Shown here in pieces: positions 61,810 through 64,000 of a stretch of DNA of 64,000 nucleotides. The position numbers were made by a program, and so were the translations under genes. Position 1 is the first letter of the stretch. Each line of letters opens with the position of its first letter. The notes beneath the pieces are model-generated. The model was given only the letters and a program-made list of their open reading frames with translations, ran no database searches and had not been told where the DNA came from. Source of the DNA: Strongylocentrotus purpuratus (lineage: Eukaryota > Echinodermata > Echinoidea > Camarodonta > Strongylocentrotidae); assembly GCF_000002235.5 (NCBI RefSeq), contig NW_022145597.1:23023923-23087922 (forward strand), written 5' to 3'.

Positions 61810-62543
61810 CATATATTCTCCCAGTGATTGTTTTTTGTAAATTTTGGGTGTGCAGACACCGAGGAGATATTTGGTAATATAAATGGAAGAAGAAGAAGGA
61901 GAAGAAAGAGAAGACGAAAAATAATAATAAAAAGAAAAATAAGAAGAAGCAAAAGAAATAGTAAGAAAAAGAAGGAAAAAAAAAAATTAAAAAAAAAAAA
62001 AGAAGAAGAAGAAAAAAAAAAAAAAAAAAAAGAAAAAAAAAGGAGAAAAAGTAAGAAAAAAAAAAGAAGAAGGAGGAGATGAAGAAAAAGAAAAAGAAAA
62101 CAAAAAAATAATCAAAATAAACAACAAACCCCCCCCCCCCCAAAAAAAAAAAAAAATAGAGAGAAAAAAAGAATAAAAACAAAACAAAAAGTAGAGGAAG
62201 AAGAATAAGAGGGAGGAGGTGGAGTTAAAGGAGGTGGAGTTAAAGGAGGAGGAAGTAAGAGGGGGAAACACAACAATGTATGATTAGAAAATAAGAAGAG
62301 GGGAACAAAGCAAAAATAAATGAGGAAAAAAATGGGAAAAATCTAGCTGTCAAGTAAAAGAATGGAAACCTACATAGAAAAATAATAATTTGAAATTAAC
62401 AAAAAAGGACATGGAAAAGAAAAACAACCAAATGATGAACTGAGCAAGGAAGGATAGATAAAGAGAAATAATAATTGTGGTTAACTTACCCTCACTAATG
62501 TGATCTCCTCATACTGCCACTGTGTGTCTCTGTTGTTTGGTAT
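32353..62543 (-). CDS. dlg1: Discs large (DLG) MAGUK scaffold, 18 coding exons, 5' end outside window
   Basis: Summary entry; exons follow separately. DLG clusters membrane proteins and polarity factors at cell junctions and synapses, and with Scribble and Lgl sets epithelial polarity. Eighteen exons, each bounded by GT/AG signals, join in a single frame of 2325 bp (774 residues plus stop). Domain order with partial-protein residues: PDZ1 (about 10-95), PDZ2 (about 104-195), PDZ3 (about 312-398), SH3 (about 430-495), HOOK with a basic segment (about 495-564), guanylate-kinase-like domain (about 582-774). The C-terminus IWIPAKEKL is nearly identical to vertebrate DLG1-4. Vertebrates have four paralogues; an echinoderm is expected to have one, so dlg1 is used as a label only. 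The upstream L27/N-terminal exons must lie right of 64000. Confidence 0.93.
33010..33198 (+). mobile_element. Possible 3' end of a LINE with CCTTGAA tail
   Basis: Contains AAGCCCAGCTTTTCTAAGGTCTCC, an AT-rich section, then AATAAAATTAACCTTGAACCTTGAACCT. Short tandem tails of this sort are typical of CR1/L2-type LINE 3' ends. No reverse transcriptase coding is present, so this would be a 5'-truncated fragment in the dlg intron. Confidence 0.35.
33235..33436 (-). CDS. dlg1: dlg exon: guanylate-kinase-like domain, C-terminal lobe
   Basis: Acceptor GTCGCAG and donor ACAG|GTGG. Encodes [17 protein letters not shown], then AIFLKPKS and the helix [17 protein letters not shown]. Matches vertebrate DLG almost residue by residue. 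The domain is a protein-binding module in DLG, not an active kinase. The exon is 202 bp, begins at a codon boundary and leaves one base for the next exon. Confidence 0.96.
33505..33854. mobile_element. TTAA-flanked MITE, copy 1 (350 bp)
   Basis: Bounded by TTAA at both ends, with inverted termini GGTAAAGACCAG and CTGGTCTTTATC in related copies (here the right end reads CTAGTCTTTATC). The internal sequence is shared with copies at 44355-44753 and 50261-50663. TTAA duplications and AT-rich short TIRs are typical of piggyBac-type non-autonomous elements; this attribution is inference. Lies in the dlg intron before the penultimate coding exon. Confidence 0.7.
34251..34375. mobile_element. Fragment of GGGCCCTGTTTCAC-type MITE
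   Basis: Starts GGGCTTGTTTCATCAAACTT and contains ACAATAACTGTTATAAGCTACTGAA and GATTGGCTAAGAGCA, which recur nearly unchanged at 63091-63241. The far terminus is not clear. Intron of dlg. Confidence 0.5.
34438..34610 (-). CDS. dlg1: dlg exon: guanylate-kinase-like domain, middle
   Basis: Acceptor TTTAG and donor AAAG|GTACAT. Encodes [35 protein letters not shown] and [14 protein letters not shown]. The GRDYHFV and FIEAGQY motifs are hallmark MAGUK GK segments that bind phosphorylated partners such as LGN on established knowledge. 173 bp; splits codons as in the neighbouring exons and ends at a codon boundary. Confidence 0.96.
35141..35338 (-). mobile_element. tRNA-derived SINE, copy 1
   Basis: On the minus strand the head has A-box TGGCTCAGTGGTAGAGC and B-box GGGTTCAAAAC, spaced as in a tRNA. 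The other end carries TGCTTTCTTAGCAGTCAGGTAAA and a CAAA-rich tail. The tail motif is shared with the copy at 41611-41706, defining a family. Inserted in a dlg intron 80 bp from an exon. Confidence 0.7.
35417..35518 (-). CDS. dlg1: dlg exon: start of guanylate-kinase-like domain
   Basis: Acceptor TTTTACAG and donor CCAC|GTGAGT. Encodes [18 protein letters not shown] then [15 protein letters not shown]. This is the P-loop region of the GK fold; the ILGP-KDRIND sequence lacks the Gly/Ser-rich nucleotide loop of real guanylate kinases, as in all DLG proteins. The final C joins AT of the next exon to give His. Confidence 0.96.
35689..35831. mobile_element. Partial TTAA MITE, copy 4
   Basis: Carries the right half of the TTAA MITE family (TCATTTTGATGATTCCAGA, TTGCAGTACACA, TTTCTTTCACGATGCAATC) and ends with TTTATCTTTAA. 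The left terminus is missing. Confidence 0.55.
35919..35966 (-). CDS. dlg1: dlg small exon: linker before GK domain
   Basis: 48 bp between AACAG and GTAAGT. Encodes [15 protein letters not shown], equal to vertebrate ILSYEPV-QE just ahead of NYTRPVII. Length is a multiple of three, so skipping would keep frame. Confidence 0.93.
36672..36710 (-). CDS. dlg1: dlg microexon: [11 protein letters not shown] linker
   Basis: 39 bp between TATACAG and GTAAGTATGG. Encodes [12 protein letters not shown], matching the vertebrate DLG1 [13 protein letters not shown] linker exactly apart from the first residue. Flanking phases fit: it starts with two bases of a Pro codon and ends with one base of an Arg codon. 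Too short for an open-frame search; found by exon joining. Confidence 0.95.
36881..37149. mobile_element. Foldback element 1 (long inverted repeat)
   Basis: The left arm (GGACCCACTTTGTGACG, TTACATAAGGAACCCAC, TATTTGTGGCT) returns inverted in the right arm with about 90% identity over about 95 bp, with a loop of some 70-80 bp. No coding. A MITE-type hairpin in a dlg intron. Confidence 0.75.
37315..37414. mobile_element. Short AAACCTGTCTAT-type inverted-repeat element
   Basis: Starts TCAAACCTGTCTATTAAGGCC and ends inverted GGTGGCC ... ACAGGTTTGACTG. The same ends recur at 41195-41353 and 55960-56025, so it is a dispersed family. Confidence 0.6.
38778..39140. repeat. 17-bp minisatellite (with 34-bp higher-order unit)
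   Basis: About 20 imperfect units of AATGCAATCATTAAGCA alternating with variants such as AATGAAAACATTAGGA. Alternation gives a 34-bp higher-order period. It lies in the dlg intron between the HOOK exon and the [11 protein letters not shown] microexon. Confidence 0.9.
39868..39955 (-). CDS. dlg1: dlg HOOK exon (I2-like basic segment)
   Basis: Acceptor CTCTCCAG and donor GAAC|GTAAGT. Encodes 29 residues including [15 protein letters not shown] and DQETSDPE. This corresponds to the vertebrate DLG1 alternative HOOK insert I2 (KKN-FSRKFPF, QETSD). The basic patch lies between SH3 and GK and is known to affect targeting. No exon resembling the alternative I3 insert was recognised nearby. Confidence 0.9.
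40580..40661 (-). CDS. dlg1: dlg HOOK exon after SH3
   Basis: Acceptor CATACAG and donor GCG|GTGAGA. Encodes [17 protein letters not shown] then [10 protein letters not shown]. Matches vertebrate RVEKKERARLKTVKF. The first base completes an Arg codon begun in the SH3 exon. Ends at a codon boundary. Confidence 0.94.
41195..41353. mobile_element. Short AAACCTG-type inverted-repeat element, copy 2
   Basis: Starts GTCAAACCTGCTTTAGTGACC, ends GGTCTTTATAGACAGGTTTCAA inverted. Lies 35 bp from the SH3 exon. Contains two internal partial repeats of the same phrase (AAAGACCAC). Confidence 0.6.
41388..41564 (-). CDS. dlg1: dlg SH3-domain exon
   Basis: Acceptor CTACCAG and donor GGAG|GTCAGT. Encodes [38 protein letters not shown] and EIGIIPSKR. 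The WW of the RT-side pocket and the IPSKR strand match vertebrate DLG. In MAGUKs this SH3 packs against GK instead of binding PxxP ligands. 177 bp. Confidence 0.96.
41611..41706 (-). mobile_element. tRNA-derived SINE, copy 2 (shortened)
   Basis: Minus strand: A-box TAGCTCAGTTGGTAGAGCAG, B-box-like GTGTTCCAAACC, then ATGCTTTCTTAGCAGTCAGGTAAAC. Shares head and tail with 35141-35338 but lacks about 100 bp of the interior. Confidence 0.7.
42197..42308 (-). CDS. dlg1: dlg exon: PDZ3-SH3 linker and first SH3 strand
   Basis: Acceptor ATTTCAG and donor GTCAG|GTGAGT. Encodes [18 protein letters not shown], then [17 protein letters not shown]. Equivalent to vertebrate RFEAKIHDLREQMM and SLRTSQKRSLYVR. 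Joins PDZ3 with a Glu split codon and SH3 with an Arg split codon. Confidence 0.95.
42401..42769. mobile_element. Foldback element 2 (long inverted repeat)
   Basis: GACCTAGTGATGAGGTATTC, CAACCTGTTATTAATGAATG and ACTACAATACTTGGAA in the left arm return inverted in the right arm (GACCTAGTGACGAGTTATGC and so on), with arms of about 150 bp at about 85-90% identity. Starts about 95 bp from a dlg exon. Confidence 0.75.
42877..43089. mobile_element. Foldback element 3 (near-perfect hairpin)
   Basis: Two arms of about 90 bp (CACTATGAATATGACTGAC ... CTGCTATTATGTAAAAA) are inverted copies with only a few mismatches, around a loop of about 35 bp. The very high arm identity suggests a recent origin. Confidence 0.85.
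44355..44753. mobile_element. TTAA-flanked MITE, copy 2 (inverted relative to copies 1 and 3)
   Basis: TTAA at both ends with termini AGGTAAAGACCAG and CTGGTCTTTACCT, a perfect inverted match over about 13 bp. Internal sequence is the reverse complement of copies 1 and 3. Confidence 0.8.
45561..45901. mobile_element. TTAA MITE, copy 5 (diverged interior)
   Basis: Begins TTAAAGATAAAGTTGAGTTCTGG and ends AGAACTCAAGTTTATCTTTAA. The left half resembles copy 2 (CATGCGATTGCATTGTGAAAGAAA), whereas the right half is unrelated, so it may be a variant or recombinant member. Confidence 0.65.
47752..48055. repeat. GA-rich microsatellite block ending in poly-G
   Basis: About 300 bp of GA, GAGG and GACA units with an internal larger duplication (GGGAGGGAGACAAAGAGAGG occurs twice), followed by a G run. 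Open frames across it on both strands are artefacts. Confidence 0.9.
50261..50663. mobile_element. TTAA-flanked MITE, copy 3 (best full-length copy)
   Basis: TTAA plus AGGTAAAGACCAGTTTTGG at the left and ATAACTGGTCTTTATCT plus TTAA at the right. Interior shared with copies 1 and 2. Flanked by an additional imperfect direct repeat of about 24 bp (TATGAGTCTGGTTTCTCTC / TATGAGTCTGGCTTCTCTT). Confidence 0.8.
51484..51586 (-). CDS. dlg1: dlg exon: second half of PDZ3
   Basis: Acceptor TCTTTCAG and donor GAAG|GTAAGA. Encodes [20 protein letters not shown] then [14 protein letters not shown]. The His of NATHEDAA is the conserved alpha-B His that reads Ser/Thr at ligand position -2 in class I PDZ domains. 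Phase 0 start, one base left over. Confidence 0.96.
51900..51944. repeat. (ATC)n microsatellite
   Basis: A nearly perfect run of ATC triplets in the intron splitting PDZ3. Confidence 0.9.
52183..52339 (-). CDS. dlg1: dlg exon: first half of PDZ3
   Basis: Acceptor CCGCTACAG and donor GCG|GTAGGT. Encodes [40 protein letters not shown] and [15 protein letters not shown] is the carboxylate-binding loop. Nearly identical to vertebrate DLG PDZ3. A GA microsatellite begins only 25 bp upstream of the acceptor, an unusual polypyrimidine setting. Confidence 0.96.
52363..52625. repeat. GA-rich microsatellite next to the PDZ3 acceptor
   Basis: GA, GGGA and GGCA repeats with internal G runs, immediately upstream of the PDZ3 exon on the minus strand, where it reads as a CT tract. 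More GA-rich sequence continues to about 52880. Confidence 0.9.
54104..54347 (-). CDS. dlg1: dlg exon: PDZ2-PDZ3 linker
   Basis: Acceptor TTTTTGACAG and donor CCAAG|GTGAGT. Encodes a low-complexity linker ([17 protein letters not shown]; Asn-Gly-Ala repeats [32 protein letters not shown]). The split Arg codon joins EPRQ of PDZ3, as in vertebrate ITREPRK. The PPSY motif is a WW-domain-type ligand (PPxY); its use is speculation. Confidence 0.9.
54526..54647. mobile_element. Foldback element 4 (hairpin)
   Basis: GTGCAATTGCGTTTGATCCTTT, CGCACCA and TGCACTCTGACGTCAC return inverted after a loop of about 25 bp. The arms are about 48 bp with few mismatches. TGACGTCA (a CRE-like palindrome core) occurs in each arm. 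Confidence 0.75.
54962..55160 (-). CDS. dlg1: dlg exon: second half of PDZ2 and following linker
   Basis: Acceptor ACCTCTCAG and donor CCAG|GTAAGA. Encodes [32 protein letters not shown], then a Gln/Asn-rich linker. THEDAV holds the ligand-reading His. Differs from vertebrates in having VGDNNLVEV in place of VNNVCLEEV. Confidence 0.95.
55486..55621. mobile_element. GGGCCCCATTTCAC-type MITE, copy 2
   Basis: Left GGGCCCCATTTCACAAA, right inverted TTTGTGAAACAGGTCCC. Internal TGTCATCAGTGACAAA/TTTGTCACTGA also pairs, giving a hairpin. Same family as 63091-63241. Confidence 0.65.
55709..55918 (-). CDS. dlg1: dlg exon: first half of PDZ2
   Basis: Acceptor CATCCCAAG and donor GCG|GTGAGT. Exactly 70 codons: [68 protein letters not shown] binding loop intact; matches vertebrate [22 protein letters not shown]-rich compared with flanking introns. 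Confidence 0.96.
55960..56025. mobile_element. AAACCTGTCTAT-type element, fragment
   Basis: CAGTGAAACCTGTCTATAAAGACC and GGGAGAC match one end of copies at 37315 and 41195. The other end is absent. Confidence 0.45.
56430..56532 (-). CDS. dlg1: dlg exon: second half of PDZ1
   Basis: Acceptor CTGTTGCAG and donor CATG|GTGAGT. Encodes [34 protein letters not shown]. Matches vertebrate [31 protein letters not shown] replaces THSKAV, keeping the helix His. The first base completes a Lys codon from the exon at 57633. Confidence 0.94.
57239..57330 (-). pseudogene. Decayed PDZ1-exon copy D
   Basis: Minus strand keeps GATC, TTCACCA, TTTTCCAGGGGCTGCTGCGG and GATGGAAGAC in the same order as the active exon at 57633-57757. 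The donor position reads GTAATT and is followed by TCACTCTT, a flank shared with copies B and C. Homology fades toward the glycine-loop end. This is a host-gene exon duplicate, most diverged of the three. Confidence 0.75.
57397..57491 (-). pseudogene. Decayed PDZ1-exon copy B (best preserved)
   Basis: The last 65 bases are about 80% identical to the active exon, including ATCACCAAACTTATT and GATGGAAGACTCAA followed by a perfect GTAAGT. In frame it reads [20 protein letters not shown], against [19 protein letters not shown]. The first half, with the GLGF loop, is missing. If the nearest acceptor (TATTAG) were used, the length (95 bp) equals the active exon modulo three but the first codon would be TAG, so inclusion would truncate the protein. 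A relic or poison exon. Confidence 0.85.
57524..57595 (-). pseudogene. Decayed PDZ1-exon copy C (internally deleted)
   Basis: Matches the active exon across the GGGGG-GAC-CCCC-ACATA region, GAGAC-ATCCC and CACCAA, then jumps directly to GTAAGT; about 50 bases between CACCAA and the exon end are missing, and the C run is expanded. Candidate acceptor TTCTTTAG at its start. If included, the frame meets a TGA within seven codons. Confidence 0.75.
57633..57757 (-). CDS. dlg1: dlg exon: first half of PDZ1 (active copy)
   Basis: Acceptor CTACCCCTAG and donor CTCAA|GTAAGT. Encodes [46 protein letters not shown] is the carboxylate-binding loop; TDNPHIGDD is diagnostic for DLG PDZ1. 125 bp, phase 0 in, two bases out, which fits both neighbours. 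Three degraded copies of this exon follow in the next intron. Confidence 0.96.
59312..59695. mobile_element. Diverged TTAA MITE, copy 6
   Basis: Starts TTAAAGATAAATTTCAGTACTGG and shares GTGAAAGGTTGAT, GGTTCTGAAAT-CTCAAAATGA and TATATGGGACTACA with the TTAA family. The right end ACTAAACCTTCTCTTTACA instead pairs with TTAAAGAGAAGGTTGAGTTC at 58348, suggesting a nested arrangement of two related elements. Confidence 0.45.
60868..61128. repeat. GA/GGGA-rich microsatellite
   Basis: GAGG, GGGA and GA repeats over about 260 bp. Long Arg-Glu-Gly and Ser-Leu-Pro frames across it are artefacts. Confidence 0.9.
61767..61809. repeat. (TA)n microsatellite
   Basis: A run of about 20 TA units in the dlg intron. 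Confidence 0.9.
61885..62165. repeat. A-rich tract (GAA and poly-A)
   Basis: Nearly all A with scattered G, 280 bp, with a short C run near 62130. Spurious Lys-rich and Phe-rich frames cross it. Confidence 0.9.
62490..62543 (-). CDS. dlg1: dlg exon: start of PDZ1 (first dlg exon in window)
   Basis: 54 bp between AATTTCACAG and GAGG|GTAAGT. Eighteen codons: [25 protein letters not shown] matches vertebrate YEEITLERG, the first PDZ1 strand. Begins and ends at codon boundaries. Homologous upstream exons were not found in the remaining 1.45 kb to the window edge. Confidence 0.93.
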
Positions 62544-62561
62544 CTGTGAAATTTAAAAAAA

Positions 62562-62574
62562 GAAAGAGAGAGTT

Positions 62575-62629
<55 letters not shown>

Positions 62630-62735
62630 GACAGAGAGAGACAGAGAGAGAGAGAGAGTTAGAGAGAGATGACAGATAGAGAGATAGAAAGAAGAGAGAA
62701 GGGAGAGAGAAAAGAGAAGAGTCAGAAGATGATAT

Positions 62736-62775
<40 letters not shown>
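62562..62775. repeat. (GA)n microsatellite beside the first PDZ1 exon
   Basis: Two GA runs (about 62562-62625 and 62740-62775) with imperfect GA-rich DNA between them. It begins about 20 bp upstream of the exon acceptor on the minus strand, as at the PDZ3 exon. Confidence 0.9.
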
Positions 62776-62776
<1 letters not shown>

Positions 62777-63090
62777 AATCTTTAGATCAGAGGCACATCA
62801 AAAGTAGTGCATATCAGTACCGATCCAAATAAACATAAATCACTACGAAATCTCACAAATTTCAAATTTTTGTGTACAATCCCACATAAAGCATAAAGAA
62901 ACTAATAATTTTGAATTAAATGGAGAATATTCTAATCAACCAAAATATACCAAATGTGTAACGATGACATAATGATGACATATCTTTTACTTTTGATATC
63001 TATAATACTTATAAATTTGCTCACATTTTTTTTTTAATTAATAAAAATAAAATACATTAATACATTCACATCTACTACTGATAATATTCC

Positions 63091-63241
63091 TGGGCCCTGT
63101 TTCACAAAACTTGTTATCAATAACAAGTTACAATGACTGTTATAAGCTACTGAAGTGGTAGCTTTTGATTGGCTGAGAGCACATATGTCATTACAAAATT
63201 AACATTTGTTATTGATAACATGTTTGATGAAACAGGGCTCT
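63091..63241. mobile_element. GGGCCCTGTTTCAC-type MITE, full copy
   Basis: Left GGGCCCTGTTTCACAAAACTTG and right inverted ATGTTTGATGAAACAGGGCTC. Internal TTGTTATCAATAACAA and TTGTTATTGATAAC also pair. About 150 bp; related copies at 34251 and 55486. Confidence 0.7.
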
Positions 63242-64000
63242 GGAAACACAAATAACTTAGAACCAAGGCTCTTGCATTTTTGTAAATATTTTGTTATATA
63301 ATTCTTCATCTTTTATTTAGTGTAAAATACCAAAGCTTTGTATATAAGCACAGAACATATTTACCCTAGATGTAGAATAGTATGTATTCAATAGTTTATT
63401 CATATTTATTCATTACATTCTCATTTATTGCTGTGATACTTTTTGTGTGTTAGTGGTACTAGACACGATTAGCATTAAATGCTATTTTCTGGTCCCATTT
63501 ATCCTTTCAATGTTAATTAATCATTCACATTTTATTGCTATATTGATGTACTTTTTGTTTTGGATAATAAACTTCAAACTCAAACTCAAACTCAAACAAA
63601 TGAAATTCAACAAAGGTTGAATATAGTAATATATTCCTAATGCAGATAAATGCTTGTAAAACACATACGCAATGTAATATACTGTGGATGGATTATATTT
63701 TCCCACTGATTAAACATCTGCAAGGAAAGGTAGGGTACCTACGATGGCTTACAATAACAAATTTCACAGAAAAAACTTGAGTTCAACCACAATGGACGTG
63801 GAAAGAGTGATTAATCACAAAATTGGAGTATTGTTGTGAACTCTGTGCCAAATCTTGAGTGGAATGTTTTTGCACCGATTTGCGTAGGTTCAGCCTTAGA
63901 TACACAGCCTGTGTTTATAGTCAAAAGCAACATGTGTGTGTGTGTCTTGCTCAATGCATAATGCATTGCTAGCAATCTTCTTGCATAGGAGGATATGCCT
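63242..64000. other. dlg intron, right edge
   Basis: No exon recognised. A stretch at about 63425-63598 ends in ATAATAAACTTC followed by four AAACTC repeats, similar to the tail of a LINE or SINE. The rest is AT-rich unique-looking sequence. Confidence 0.4.

Larger units (their letters stand above)
57758..62489 (-). other. dlg intron within PDZ1
   Basis: A 4.7-kb intron. No coding sequence recognised. It contains a TTAA-type repeat around 58345-59698, AGCGC/TATATAA-type repeat near 58980-59075, GA-rich block 60868-61128, a TA microsatellite, a long A-rich tract and a poly-G run near 60066. Confidence 0.55.

Overview
The window is animal genomic DNA and reads as an echinoderm, most probably a sea urchin. 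Three protein genes are recognisable and all lie on the minus strand: dlg (discs large, right half), neil2 (middle) and yap1/yorkie (left). The proteins are clearly bilaterian. The intron-rich layout, short inverted-repeat elements, tRNA-derived SINEs, frequent TACATGTA-type motifs, long poly-G and GA/CT tracts fit a sea urchin. The species call is inference; the gene calls rest on protein sequence and splice signals read directly.

Layout. 1-12811 is the start of a long yap1 intron; no later yap1 exon was found, so the rest of that gene lies beyond the left edge. 12812-13287 is yap1 coding exon 1 (TEAD-binding region, three LATS-type phosphorylation motifs, first part of WW1), with a CpG-containing presumed promoter to about 13640. 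13640-25050 is intergenic and repeat-rich. 25054-26577 is an intronless neil2 coding sequence with a probable 5' UTR exon near 27175. 27400-32352 holds presumed promoter, intergenic DNA and the dlg 3' UTR. 32353-62543 carries 18 coding exons of dlg. These join in frame (2325 bp, 774 codons plus stop) and give PDZ1, PDZ2, PDZ3, SH3, HOOK and guanylate-kinase-like domains. The 5' end of dlg (L27 or N-terminal region) is off the right edge.

The most unusual structure is at 57239-57757. The exon carrying the first half of dlg PDZ1 is followed, inside the next intron, by three decayed tandem copies of itself, two of which keep a perfect GTAAGT donor. Other structure includes a TTAA-flanked MITE family with several copies in dlg introns, four long hairpin (foldback) elements, two SINE families, a 17-bp minisatellite and a 145-bp tandem duplication.

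Functionally, DLG is a junction and synapse scaffold of the Scribble polarity module, YAP is the transcriptional effector of the Hippo pathway, and NEIL2 is a base-excision-repair DNA glycosylase. DLG and YAP are linked in pathway terms, but nothing in the sequence shows co-regulation of the three genes.
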